Positions 30,660 to 42,399 of a DNA stretch of 64,000 nucleotides are shown here, piece by piece (position 1 is the stretch's first letter; each line of letters starts with the position of its first letter). Made by a program: the position numbers and the translations under genes. The notes beneath the pieces are model-generated. The model had not been told where the DNA came from and searched no databases. It saw only the letters and a list, made by a program, of their open reading frames with translations. Origin of the DNA: Thunnus maccoyii (lineage: Eukaryota; Chordata; Actinopteri; Scombriformes; Scombridae); assembly GCF_910596095.1 (NCBI RefSeq), contig NC_056545.1, positions 24,575,067-24,639,066 on the forward strand. The letters run 5' to 3'.

Positions 30660-31095
30660 TCAGGGCAGAGCGTGGTAGGGTGCTTTTTACGTTCGGTGTC
30701 TGTGTTTAAATGTTTTGTCTTGTGTCTTCAGTCTTTTTTTTATATGTGACTAAACTGTTGTGTTACTGTAACTTGAAAGTAGCTGTTGATTCTAAAACAC
30801 TTTGTTTTCTGTAGAGGGTAACAAAAGGACTGTGAATAGCATCGAATCATTTACATGGAATACACAATGAGATGATCAAGAAGCCTGTACATAACTTATA
30901 GTTTCATTTGTTACATGATATTCCCCATAGAGAAAGACTAAATTTACTTTGCTAATATGTATAATTAGTAGTCCACCAATCTACAGTTGGGCACCATTCA
31001 ACAGATCATTATAACACAACGTCTTCTGAAGCAACAATGAGGTTTTTAACTGTTCTTTTAGTATCAGAGTTGAATAAAGTCTTAGAGTCAAATCT
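30660..31095 (+). other. kif4: kif4 3' UTR with polyadenylation signal
   Basis: Non-coding sequence after the kif4 stop. AATAAA lies at 31073-31078, followed by a T-rich stretch, and is the likeliest cleavage signal. Later hexamers (for example near 31295 and 31700) could give longer forms. Confidence 0.6.
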
Positions 31096-31873
31096 TGGTT
31101 TCAAACAACGACAAACTGTTTTTCTTTCATGTCTGAACATGAACCCGTGTGTAATGTCTTAGTGTAATAAGTTGATTGAAAATAATTTATTTCATTCGTT
31201 AGTCTGTTTAGGATTCATGTTTTACATTTGACTCCCTTTTATTACTGTTTCTTAGAGACAGTTAATCTATAGTGGAAATGTTTTTTGACATTGAATTAAA
31301 AAATAAATCTGAAACAAAGTCAAAATTCAATTCATGTAATCTTGTTCACTATTCTGTTATTAAGTGTTACTGTCAAAGTGCTTATTTTGGTTAACAAGTG
31401 CCTGAACCTCACAGTATTAACACAGGTATCAGTAACACCGTCATAGTGGTGAGTTTAGCGAATGAATGAAATGCTGAAATTAATACACAACATCACAAAG
31501 TCTTTATGCAGCTAGACTGCATTTTTGAGACCGATATTGATATTTGACAGTTTTAAAAAAATCTGATTTGATGATTGTGACACCATTTGATCGCTGATTT
31601 TGTTTTTTTTTTTCACAAACATAATAAGGATCCATTTAATTTGTTCATTAAGGAATTTTGACTAAGACATGTACTGAATGGGATATTTCACTGTTTAGAA
31701 ATAAACCTGTCAGTGCACTTGTTGGTGAACCATCTAAGTAATGGAGACACTGATTCTAAATCACCTCAAACATCTTTGACTTCATTCTCTTGTTACTTAT
31801 CAACCAACGTATATGCAGATTACTGATCTGCAATGAGCCAGTACATCAGTGTTTTCTTCATGGTGTCGTAGTA
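31096..31873. other. intergenic, no gene seen
   Basis: AT-rich sequence downstream of the kif4 polyadenylation signal. Minus-strand AATAAA hexamers are present (for example near 31237), compatible with a gene ending leftward here, but nothing else supports it. Confidence 0.4.
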
Positions 31874-32063
31874 TCACTGTGGCAAAAATATTTTTACATT
31901 TTGTATGGATTGTGTTGACAGCAGCATCTTCAGGACGTTTGGGTATTTTTCTTCAGTGTCTTCCTCCAGCTCCTCTTGAAGGTTCTCCAGGTTCTCTGAG
32001 CGCAGTTTGGAGAAGCTCATTTTTACCCTCGATCTGCCCAGAGGTCTCCCGGGTCCACCATGT
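31874..32063 (-). CDS. Unidentified coding-like terminal exon (candidate)
   Basis: On the minus strand an open frame follows an acceptor-like GTATCAG (exon from 32063) and ends at a TGA at 31876-31874. The central part reads KLRSENLENLQEELEEDTEE and then KYPNVLKMLL. It is strongly acidic and amphipathic, with mostly G or C in third codon positions, unlike the AT-rich surroundings. That composition looks like real coding sequence, possibly the last exon of a gene transcribed leftward or a relic of one. I do not recognise the protein, and no upstream minus-strand exon was found between 32.1 and 41 kb. Confidence 0.3.
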
Positions 32064-33182
32064 CTGATACACACTACCTCCAGAACTGATGTTTCAGCTG
32101 AGAAACATCGTCAGGAACACACCAAGTCAAGTCCAGTCAAAATATTGATCAAGTTTTTGATTAATGCCAATGATTCAGCAATTAAAGTTCTCAAATCACT
32201 GCCAATTCCTTTCCATAACTCCACAAACATTTTCACCTGATCAAGAGATATTTATTGATTTTTCAGATAAAAAGCAAAGTAGGAATTATGGTCGACTTCA
32301 CAAAGGCAGTTAAAATATTTTACAAAAAGGGGACATGGAAGCAGAGGAATACTTGAACCAGCAGAGAAAACAGGCACGTCTAGTTTAAGAGGAGAAGAGA
32401 TTTCAACCGGCCTCAGGGAAACAGGTTATGAAGGCTCCGTGAATACTGAAAATATTCATTTTGTCTGAATAACAGCATCAGATTTCTGACACAGGATAAA
32501 AAGGGAAATGAGAGGTTGCTTCATCCAGCCAGGAGAGCAAAGGACACAAAGGCTTTGTTCAGGATTTTAAGACATAATTCGAGAAAGGGCAACAGAAAGT
32601 TGTAATGGAAACCAGCATATTACAGTATTATTGCTTGTGATGTTTGGGTTACTAGAGCTTTTCTGATGGACCTCAGAGGCTTGAACTATGAAGCAAGTTC
32701 AATTTAGTCTGGCTCTCTTTGGGTGAGCTGGCTTCACACAGGCACAGGGATATTGATCACGGTGAAATGTATACAATATAATCACATAACTACAATAGAA
32801 GATACAGAAACATGAGAGATAATTCCCAAATACTAAAGATAAGGTTTAATATAATATAGAGTAGGTTTGTGTATATTTTTTTTGTCAGATGATAAAATAT
32901 TCTGGATGCACATAATAAAGTAATTTCAGAGTGTTTCTGCTACCAAACCAGAGAGGAATGGTAGTTCATGCCTGATGAGGTCTATCTGACTGAAATATAA
33001 TGATGGGAGCTGATCGTAGTGCGTGGATTATTTTTCCAGTGTTTCCAGTTGTCATCACAGTCACCTCATGTTATTCTGAGCTACAGTGATGGAATAAGAG
33101 TGTAAAAGCATCGACACTGCCAGCTTTCCCTTTTAGGAATGACATAAACTTTGCACAATTATAATGCAGCTTTACTCATCAG
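32064..33182. other. intergenic, no gene seen
   Basis: Non-repetitive-looking, AT-rich sequence without a recognisable exon or RNA gene. Confidence 0.4.
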
Positions 33183-33275
33183 AATCATCTTTATTAGTCA
33201 AGTATGTTTGTGCATACAAGGAGACATTGGTTTAGTGACTCAGTGTATTCACACACAAGATAAACAAGGAATGAC
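33183..33275 (-). repeat. LINE 3'-end-like fragment
   Basis: The stretch containing ATCTTTATTAGTCAAGTATG and then GTGCATACAAGGA resembles the reverse complement of a common teleost LINE tail (AATAAAG followed by a short oligomer). No coding part remains. Confidence 0.35.
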
Positions 33276-34627
33276 TACAGGTGAAACTTTCTATGAACTG
33301 TAAACAGGATTCAAATAATGCAAAGAAGTGAAGAGTGCTGAGATAAATATTGAATGGGTTTTTTAAAAAAAAAAAAAAAGACTACAGTGTTTTTGCTATG
33401 TGTTCTTGTCACTCATAGAGGGCGCTAGAGGTCAGACATATTTTAAGGCCTGTTGAAGATCCATAGTATTTCTCAGCAGGTGTTTCACTACTAAAAGTTG
33501 ATTCCACCATCTGTATAACAGCTTGTAGATCATTACCAAGCTGCTCTGTATCAAACACTACAAGTGCAATCAGAGTTTGACAGGTCTAAACTCTTTGTGC
33601 GGAAGAGATGTTTTCACTGAAGACTCACATTTTCATATCCAACTTCAGTAATGAGGAGATCTTTGAGTGGAAGCAGAGATGAAAGCCTGATCCTCACTGA
33701 TGGTTAATGTTATTCTCATTTGCATGTTAAGGAGGAGAAAAGTCTTTGAGGTTTTTAATTTGTTTAATACATGATCTAATGATTATTATATTTCACAGCG
33801 GGTCCATAGCTCGCTGTGCAGTAAGCGTATGCATATAAATGTTTAAATAAGTTTTAATTGAATAACTTCTCCTGATTATCAACTGACTCTATTTTCATTA
33901 TATATATGATATAAGTCAGTGTAAACTATCCAATATTAGCATGGAGTAAAAAAAACAGTACTTCTGATGCTATTCTTGCATTTTTCAGTTTGTCTCATAA
34001 CTGCCTGCATGAGATTTTTTTTTAGATGTTTATTCTTTAGATTTCATTCAGGAGATATTTGCTTCTCATACTCTTGACAACTTCTTGGAAATCACCGTCT
34101 GCAGTATTCTGGTTTTAAGATTGGGGAAAGTGCTGATACTTGTATTTGCAGACAGATAAAATAAGATTAAGATAATGCCAAAATAAAAGTACACATCCAT
34201 GTATGTGTACATAGATTAGATCAAAATAAATATACCAAAATCATGAAGATTAAAGTTACAGTGTCCTAAATGATTATGACAGCTTAAGAGATATACAGAT
34301 GTTTGCAGGTCTGTGCCACTGTGTATATTACTACTTGTGCAAATACGCAGCACTGAATATTAGCTGTGTACTGAAACTTAGAATTACAGAATTGTTGTTA
34401 TTGGTTTATCAGGCTGACAAAAATGCATTACAACCAATAAAATGTAGATATTCTTTACTATAGATGTCACTATCTGTGCACTGAACAACAAAAATGCAGC
34501 AAACGCAGCTCCTAATCTGTTATTTTATTAAGAATGTTTGACAAATAATGACCTGTGTATTGTTGTGTCAGTGTCAGTATTGGTATCTGTGTCAGTGTTG
34601 GGAAATTAACTCCATGAAACAGCTCAG
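33276..34627. other. intergenic, no gene seen
   Basis: AT-rich sequence with an A-run at about 33365-33379. No exon, RNA gene or clear element was recognised. Confidence 0.4.
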
Positions 34628-35270
34628 CTCTATGGAGCCCCAAAACTGACAAAATGCAGTGAGAAAACAAGTTATTATTAGACACGTCAAAAATATAATT
34701 GAATACATCAATAAATCATATTGTTGGTTAAATAATTGAAATTCAGTGTAAAATGAAATATACTTTCCCTCTGGAGTGGATAGCACAGCATGACTAGCTA
34801 GCTTAACTTTAAACATGGTGGCTAAACACACTGAGTACCTTTACAGCTCGCTACCTAGCTGAAGCTAACTTTCCTCATAAAACTACACTAGCTAATAAAG
34901 ATAATGTTTATCACCATGTACTTTACTGCACACTGCTGTAGCATCGCAGATGAGCTCTTGTACTGAGTAGTTAAAGCATTTATCCTATAAGCTAACAGTG
35001 ACCAAGTTAGCTCGCTAATATTACTTGGAAGGTTAACAGACACCAAACGTCTATCTTCATAACAGTATCTTTATGTGCCTCTTCTCATCAAGGACGGCAA
35101 CAAAAATAGAAGAAAAAGTGAATTGAGATATAATTTATTTTATCAGCTGATTGGTGGCAAAGATTATAATTATTTAACTAATAGTATTATTTATTGATGT
35201 ATTCAGTTATATTTCTGACTTATCTGATCAAATTTATCTACATTTTGTCAGTTTTGGAGCTCTATACAGC
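34628..35270. mobile_element. Fold-back DNA transposon / long-TIR MITE
   Basis: The two ends are long imperfect inverted repeats of about 130 bp. CCAAAACTGACAAAATG near the left end returns as CATTTTGTCAGTTTTGG at the right, and further in TGAATACATCAATAAA returns as TTTATTGATGTATTCA. Between them is about 380 bp of unrelated sequence rich in GCTAGCT-like words. No transposase frame is present, so it is a non-autonomous element. The superfamily cannot be told because the exact tips and target duplication are unclear. Confidence 0.65.
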
Positions 35271-37380
35271 ATTGAGCCATTGAAAGGAAATAAAAGTTCT
35301 GCAGGCTGAACATTGATGGACAGAAACAGTGTGAATCCACAATGGGGCAAACACAAATTACTAATACTATAGGTTCATATTACTGACCTAATAAAACAAA
35401 CACAGCCAACATGGTTAAACTATTAATATCATAATGTTTTTATTGTTGAACTTTGTGCTTTCAAATACAGCTACCTGGCGGCGCCAACGTGTCTGTGGAC
35501 ATGAAAATATTAAGAAACTGTGAATGACTCAAATATGATCAGTTACACTACTGGATTAATCTGGATTTTCAATATCTTTGAAAACTCACATTTCAACCTT
35601 TTTTCTTTCTGCCTCACTTCAGTTTGGCACTACTAGATCAAAATCCAGCAATAGTAATGTGGAATAGAGATAAAATTGTGTAGCTGCAGCATGTGAGTGA
35701 CCCTCTCCACAAAACTCTACACATAGCTATAATTGGCTGACACAATACAAAATTGACTGAAATATTAAATTAGTAAATTGAACTCAGGAAATGGAACAAT
35801 CTGTCCATTAAAAGAGCGTCAACTACCCTAAGAGAGTAAAACATTTCTGAAATGAGATCATTGTGTGACAGGATCAACCAAAGTTAAAATTTGAGGACCG
35901 TTTGTGATCTGTGCTCGAGACGATTTCATGCTCAGCAGATTGATGTCGTTATCTGATCTAAATTGCAGCTGAAATTATCATGACCTTAGGCACTGTCAAT
36001 TAAAAGGCATAAGAAACGACTTTATCTGTGTGGCAGATTAATGTTGTGCACATATTCTCTCTCTTAAAGACACTGGACTCTGCACTCTGGCATACCAACC
36101 CCTTGAACTTCTGAGATAAGATAGCCCAAGGATATGAATGAAAGAGGAGGAAGAACATGTGAAAATGCTATGACTTAGAAGAAAAATGTCTTTATTTTAA
36201 TACATACAGTATTATAGTATGTATGTTGTTGTTTGTGCAGTTGAAAGTGAGGCCCTTAAAACAGTGAACCTCATGAATGATCGTCACCATGAGGACAGAA
36301 AAACATGGGAAGCCTTATCTGCTGATATACATTCTGTTTCATTATGAATCTGTTAATATGACTTAAAAGACTTTTGCCCGTTTTAGATCACCAGATAGCA
36401 TATCTCTTCTTTTGCAGGCACTCCTCTAACAGATCAGAGAGGAGAGATCTTTATTTAATATTTAATTAACAGCAGAGAAGAGTCTGATCCAGAAATGCAG
36501 GGTGCATGAGAGTAAAATATAATGAACTGATGGCAAGAGATAGGAGCTCCTTTAAAACTGTACAAAACAGCAAAATTGAAATGTTAATGTTATTGTACAA
36601 CAGTTTTACTATCAGCAGTTTGTGTCACATGTCATGTACTGTTTTACAGTCTCCTCAAGAGTTAAAGAATGACACATCAGGCAGAGTTTATCAGTCAGGG
36701 TCATTTATCATAACTTTATATGTTCTGTATTAAATGATAAAGAACTTTTTTGTTTCCTGTGTACTTACAATAAAAACTATTTGTTAAATTATTAATAATT
36801 TGCATGTATCAAAGTTCTCTCTGCGCCCTCCTCCTCTCTACCAATCTTTAACAAACCATTCAATCAGACTTTTATTGTGCTGTCGTTCACTCTTGCTCCT
36901 TGACTACAGTCCTGCTTCCTCCTGCACTATTGCTTCATACCCCTGACTTTCATATCTGCTCATTCCAGTAATTGTGCGTAGGTGTGTGCCTGTGTAAGAG
37001 AGATGAATGCAGCAGTAAATGTAGATTTGGGCTCACGTGCTGATACGTTTGTCCTCACGCCATAGCTCGCGTCATGCTGCATTTACAACTAAAACACAAA
37101 AAGCAGAGGGAGTGTGGTTCATCATATTTTGTCATACCCATTATGGTGGATAGATGGCTGGCTCTTTTACAGTACAAATCTCAATTAATATGCAAAAGCC
37201 TTATGAATTATGACATGGCAAATCACATAAGTTCATGTTTTTCAAATCACGGAAAAAGCACTTCTTACAGAGGTTTTTCTTTCTTTTTCTGAAGGCCATG
37301 TGAGGCGTTGAATACATATTTTGTGCAGGGGACAAAAGAGATGTGCTTGACACTGGCCCTACCCTCTGTGTCAGTCAGTG
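35271..37380. other. intergenic, no gene seen
   Basis: AT-rich sequence with only chance-length ORFs. No tRNA, rRNA or recognisable exon was found. Confidence 0.4.
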
Positions 37381-37740
37381 TGGAATCAGGATGTTGGACC
37401 GAGGGGCAGGGCGCAGGGCCTGTTAAATATTGACTGCGAGTGTAATAATTAACCTTCCAACAACTCCCGATCTCTTAAACTGGCTGCTCTGCCTCGCTGC
37501 CATTGCTCCGCTGTCATTGCTCACTTTAACATCAAAATGGGCCTCTTTAAGTTTGCTTCTCGCTATCCGTGTCACTCTTCATCTGTCTCGGTCCTGCCTG
37601 CTGCCTGCTGTGTTTCTACTCTTCTGTACTGTGTTTCCCTCCTCTGCTGTTCTGGCCCAGCTCCTTGTGTCACGACAGCCTGCTGTTCAAAACCTTTGGC
37701 CTTGTCCTGTGAAAGCCGCCGGGCCATGTTGCATCTAAAG
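37381..37740 (+). other. Candidate first exon of an unidentified transcript
   Basis: A locally GC-rich stretch with a C/T-rich strand bias that ends in a consensus splice donor (AAAG then GTGAGTAC from 37741). Two overlapping plus-strand frames are open (37430-37738 and 37537-37767), but both give Leu/Cys-rich peptides without recognisable motifs. It could be the first exon of a non-coding transcript joined to the block at 38594. The 5' limit is arbitrary. Confidence 0.2.
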
Positions 37741-38593
37741 GTGAGTACAGCTCCTGTCCAAAACTGAAGACTTTTTCTTACTTTAATATTCTTTTCTTTT
37801 TTTCTTTTTTTTGCTCTTTTCTAATGTTTGAAAGAAATCTGAAGTTTGGCAGGACAGTAGTATTATTAGTATGTTTTTGGTCCAGCGGTTGAATAAGACA
37901 TGCAAGTTAGTAATTTTGTGATTAATGTATTTCTTTCTTTGAAGAGGCAGAATGCAATGGATGCAGTCTGATTGGTCTATTCAATGGAGTTAAATAACGA
38001 CCAAGTACATGCATAGACGGCCTAACAGAGCAGCTAATTATTTAATTGTTTTATTGTTCTGTTTTTTCTGAAGTCATAGGTGGAGAAGTTTTACCGCAAG
38101 GCAAAGTCTACAGAGATATTATTGTACAAGCTGAGCAAGACAGGGTGAAAAAAGAAAAAAAATGTATTATAGAATTTTAAAAAATGGCTCAATTTGGTTC
38201 AAACTGATAGAATATTGACCAACTATGAAGCCAATCTTTTAGTAATTATGAAGACTAATGTCAGTGTAAGCAGGAAATGCAGGGCCCGAAGGTACACAGG
38301 TCAGACACACCCATATATTCACATATTGAAAAGCCGCCTCATGTTGACAGCTACCATAAAATCTGTGTTATCTATACAGGCTTTGGCCCTTTGGCCATGC
38401 TGTTGGAGGAGTGTAAGCAATGATGGTGTCTACTTCAGGCAATAAAACTGGGAGGAGGAAATTGCCAGGTCAAAGTCACTTGTGAGCGGAGACTGCTCAT
38501 GTACTAAAGCAGCTGCCCCCAAGTCCAAATCCTGAGTTAACCTCAGTGCTTTCTTTTGCTCCTGTTGTCCTCTTTCTCTCTCGCTTTCATCTC

Positions 38594-39175
38594 AGGCTTA
38601 TTTCCACACCAGCACCCAACCGTCTTGAGGAAACTGGAAGGGAGATCATGTCACAGGTTTGTTCGTTTGTAACATGACTGACTCGGAAAACACCCGGAGA
38701 AGCGACACTTTGCTGTCGGTGATGGTGCTTGCTGGATGTAACAGCAACTCCATGTGGAAGCTGTGGCTGTTCCAGTGGAGGTGCTGTTACCTGCAGAGAG
38801 CCACCAAACGCAACATGAAGCCTGCACTTTAATGTTTTTTCTCTTAACAGTTAATCTTTTGTCTCTTGCCGAGAGATCATAAAGTTCACTGTTAAATAAA
38901 GTGTTTTTTTGTTGAAGTAACTGGAGAGCAATGGGGCACAAGGTGATGACCTATGAATTGACAGCCAGTGATGGTAACATCTGCCTGTCAGTTCTGTAGG
39001 CCACTGCTGTGTTTGTCCCCGTGAACATGTACAAATAACAAGAAGATTTTGGTTTCGTGGATGTGTCTACTGGTGCATCAACGAGCAAACTGTGACTTTT
39101 GTGGCTTTTACAATAATCCTGATTGTTTCTGAAGCATCTTTTATAATGAATAAAATTTGACTGTGTTGCTCAGTG
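38594..39175 (+). other. Candidate last exon with polyadenylation signals
   Basis: It starts after an acceptor-like TTTCATCTCAG and ends after two AATAAA hexamers (38895-38900 and 39149-39154); the second is followed by a GT-rich stretch, as at true cleavage sites. It contains the 52-codon frame listed separately. Joined to the candidate exon ending at 37740 it would make a short two-exon transcript. Support is from splice and poly(A) signals only. Confidence 0.25.
38674..38832 (+). CDS. Possible 52-residue microprotein
   Basis: ATG to TAA frame encoding 52 residues. It begins MTDSENTRRSDTLLSVMVLA and includes the Trp/Cys-rich stretch WKLWLFQWRCCYLQR before a basic end. The middle could be a short membrane-associated helix. 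Third codon positions are GC-rich compared with the surroundings. It sits between an acceptor-like site and a polyadenylation signal. I do not recognise it; the opposite strand is also open, so chance or a retroposed fragment is possible. Confidence 0.25.
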   Translation: MTDSENTRRSDTLLSVMVLAGCNSNSMWKLWLFQWRCCYLQRATKRNMKPAL

Positions 39176-41252
39176 TGTGCATGGGTCTGTCTTTTACTGT
39201 CTGGTTGATCTGAATAAAATAAATATGAGTCACCAAAGAAACTGAAGTTTATTTATATATAAATTTGCCTCAGCAGTGCATTTAATACTTAGCCTATTTT
39301 GTGACTTTGTGTGCTCATGAAGAAAAGCAATGATACAGAAGCCAGAGTGTTACGCAAACATAATTATGGTATATTAATAATTACAGGATCATTAAAGGAA
39401 CAGAAAAGATAAAGTTACAGTTGCCTCAGACCTCAGTCCACACATTTGTTTGCCTCATGTTATACTTAAGTACTAAATAATTTGACAAGTGAAAACTGAT
39501 AGTGGTGAGGAAGTGCTGGCGCCATTCTCACCTACTGTTTCAGCCTCACAGAGACAAGCTGACGCCATCTACTACATCTATTTGACACATGATATTGAGC
39601 ATATATATCAATAAAAATACTTTTTTTTTAAAAAACTGACAGTTTGCCAAAATGGTAATTGACAAATTCACTAACTGATGTTTTCATAATATATGATGTG
39701 GCAATATGTTATGTTGCATGCTCTTAATTGAAATCCAGTCTGCAAACAAGTCGACTGTGTTTACCAAATCATCATGTTCTATTAATAATTCACCATTTTG
39801 CTAAGTCACATGTTCACTGGACTCTTAAATGTTACTGAGCATTAATGACAAAATAGTGAGTTTATGTGTTTAAATGCATCAATTTACCTTTAATCTAACA
39901 CGTGTCTCATCAGTGGAGGTGCAGTTATTCTGCTAATTTGATCAATGCACAGAAGAATTAACAGAAGATAAATTTAGACCAGGTGAAGATATTTACACCT
40001 CTAATTCAAGCTTCACCACTGTGTCAGGTAACTGTTTGAAGGGACTAATCCAGTGAACTTGAGTGAACTATGCAGTCCTCCACTCTGAATATCTTCTTCA
40101 TTGGATTACAGGGTGGAGGTGGTGAAGACATTGAGCCGCCACAGGGAGTCCAAACAGTCCAGTGCAAAGATCACGCAAACACCCTGTCAAGTTAGGTGAA
40201 CAATTTACTACAAAATTACTGCAAAAATACAAATGACTAAAACTATAAATAACAAAAATACAACAGCTGTACACATAGAGAGAAGATTCAAGCAATGAAG
40301 CAATATCATTGCAACTAGGCTGCACAGTATCTGAAACCTGTCATGGGATGAGACAGATGTGAAGACTTGTGAGTCAGAAAACCCACCAGCAGCCACGTAT
40401 TTGAACATTAGTTGGTCTCACTCAGTGTAAACTTGTTTGCAGGGTTTTGATCAAATGCAAATCTGTTTTGGAATATGTACCTGAAAAGCACAGTATCGCC
40501 TGAAATATCAGGGGCCTTTCTAGGACAACACACGTGTTGAAAAGGTTGCCTTTGCTGCCATCTAGCAGTAAATAAGATCACCTTAATGCGCACATTGCAG
40601 TATAAGGTCAGTGTAGGGTGTTGTATGAAAGGCAACAGACCTGAAACCTTCAGTATGAATTCATAAGACTACATTTTGACAAAGGGGCCCTTTACAGTAC
40701 AGGGCCACCAGTGCTGACAATGATTAACACCTAGTTTGGGCCCAAATCATTTTGATTGATGCTTAAATTGTGCAAATGACCTCTAAAATTTGCATTTCAT
40801 AAAATAACAACAAAACATTCTGAACCAAGGCAGTTTCCTCTATTGTCTGAAAGATATAAAACATTGGATATGAGCTGGTTAAAGGGACAAGTCAAATATT
40901 TAATATAAACAAATATCAAAATATTAAACATCATACATCGTTTGTGCCTCCTCTATATGTACAGTGCATGTACATACAGTTTATAATCTTTTATTCATCT
41001 ATAAATTAGTTAGTCAGCCCTAAATAATCAATGAACATCCTCATATAATGTGCTGTTTGAGGAATTGCTTTTCAAGGAAGATGGCTTTGCTTTCCATTGT
41101 GTATCTGATTGGAGTATTTACTCATCAGAGCAGACAAACACTTATTTATGAGTGAATCCACCACTTCTGAGTGAAGAGGAGTGAATCACATTACATTCTT
41201 GTAGCTACTCTTTGTGAATCATGATGTCTCTTCACTTAGAGTGGTTGTAGTC
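39176..41252. other. intergenic, no gene seen
   Basis: AT-rich sequence with no supported exon, RNA gene or clearly bounded repeat. Confidence 0.4.
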
Positions 41253-41672
41253 TTTAAAGTCCCCCTCCACTCAAAAATGTGTTTTTCTTCTTGTTCCTAC
41301 AGTTGGATGTTTGAGTTTCACTGTGCAAATTGATGTATGTGCAGAGTTTGACACTAGGAGGCTGTTTCACATTCATCTACTGAAAGTGGAAAGTTTTTCT
41401 GAGCTCATTGAAAATCTGATTTTAAGGGGCGGGTTTATGAGCAGAATTAGTGACATCACAACTAGTTTGGAAGCCAATCATGGTCCAATATTCAACTTAC
41501 ACAAGTGTGATGTATAAACTTGAAGCCTCCAGTGCACAAACACTGAGAATGGACTTTACAGTGAAGTGGGAGACATCTTGTGCCCAGCAGTTAAACTTCT
41601 GAAATGAAAAATGTTTGCATATTGATAGATTCTGGATTTTCATGAGGGAGAAGGAGTAGATATCAATTTAAG
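41253..41672. mobile_element. Probable MITE
   Basis: The left edge TTTAAAGTCCCCCTCCACTC is a common start of dispersed non-autonomous elements in teleosts. The right edge near 41645-41672 has a loosely complementary GAGGGAGAAGGAG before a TTTAA. The match between ends is poor and the limits are approximate. Confidence 0.35.
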
Positions 41673-41786
41673 GATTTTAACAAGATAATTGAACTTTTTT
41701 TGTGAAAAAACATATCAGACACAAATTATTATTCAAAGCAGAGTATTTTATATACAGACTGGTAAAACTGGTACAGGCCTGAATGC

Positions 41787-42065
41787 TTGACCCCTACAGT
41801 GAGGGGATCCAGTGGGTCTGTTATGGTGTGGGGGACATGTTGCTGGCATGGTTTGGGTCCACTTGTCCCTTTAGAGGGAAGGGTCACTGCAAATCAATAC
41901 AAAGTCATTCTGAGTGATCACCTTTATCCTCTGATGAAATATTTCTATCCTGATGGGACCACCATCATCAAAACACCAAATAAGGGAATATCTTTTTGAA
42001 GAATGGTGTTCATTCCTCCAGAAGAGTCCAGAGACTGTAGAATCAATGCCAAGGCTGAGGAACAA
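41787..42065 (+). pseudogene. Tc1/mariner transposase remnant
   Basis: The frame from 41787 reads GSSGSVMVWGTCCWHGLGP and then LEGRVTANQYKVILSDHLYP, which is the catalytic-core region of Tc1-like transposases. The protein is open only to 41999, the rest of the catalytic domain is missing or deleted, and a short C-terminal-like piece follows near 42002-42060. No intact inverted repeats were seen. It is inactive. Confidence 0.75.
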
Positions 42066-42399
42066 TTTGTCACCTGTCTAAACATCTTAAAACATGTCAG
42101 GAGGGGATCTTTTAATTTAGTAATTACTTAAATAAAACAAACAGCCCAAGTTCTATACAATGTGTTATTTATCTCTGATGTCTTGATGTTGTAGCTTACT
42201 GTGATTTCTCAGCTGATCAGCAGACAGAAGGTTGTGGAAGGTTTGAATTCTTGTATGTTGCTACACTGGTTTATGACTTGGTTGGACTTTATTTCTGGTT
42301 AACTGAACGACATCAACTTTAGTTTTGCGGACGTCGGGACTTGTTAGCGATAGAATTAGGTATTGAGGGGAACATTTTGTAGCCTATATAGGTCTGGAA
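42066..42399. other. Spacer between Tc1 remnant and LINE
   Basis: AT-rich sequence with no recognisable feature. The 5' UTR of the following LINE may begin in its right part. Confidence 0.35.
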
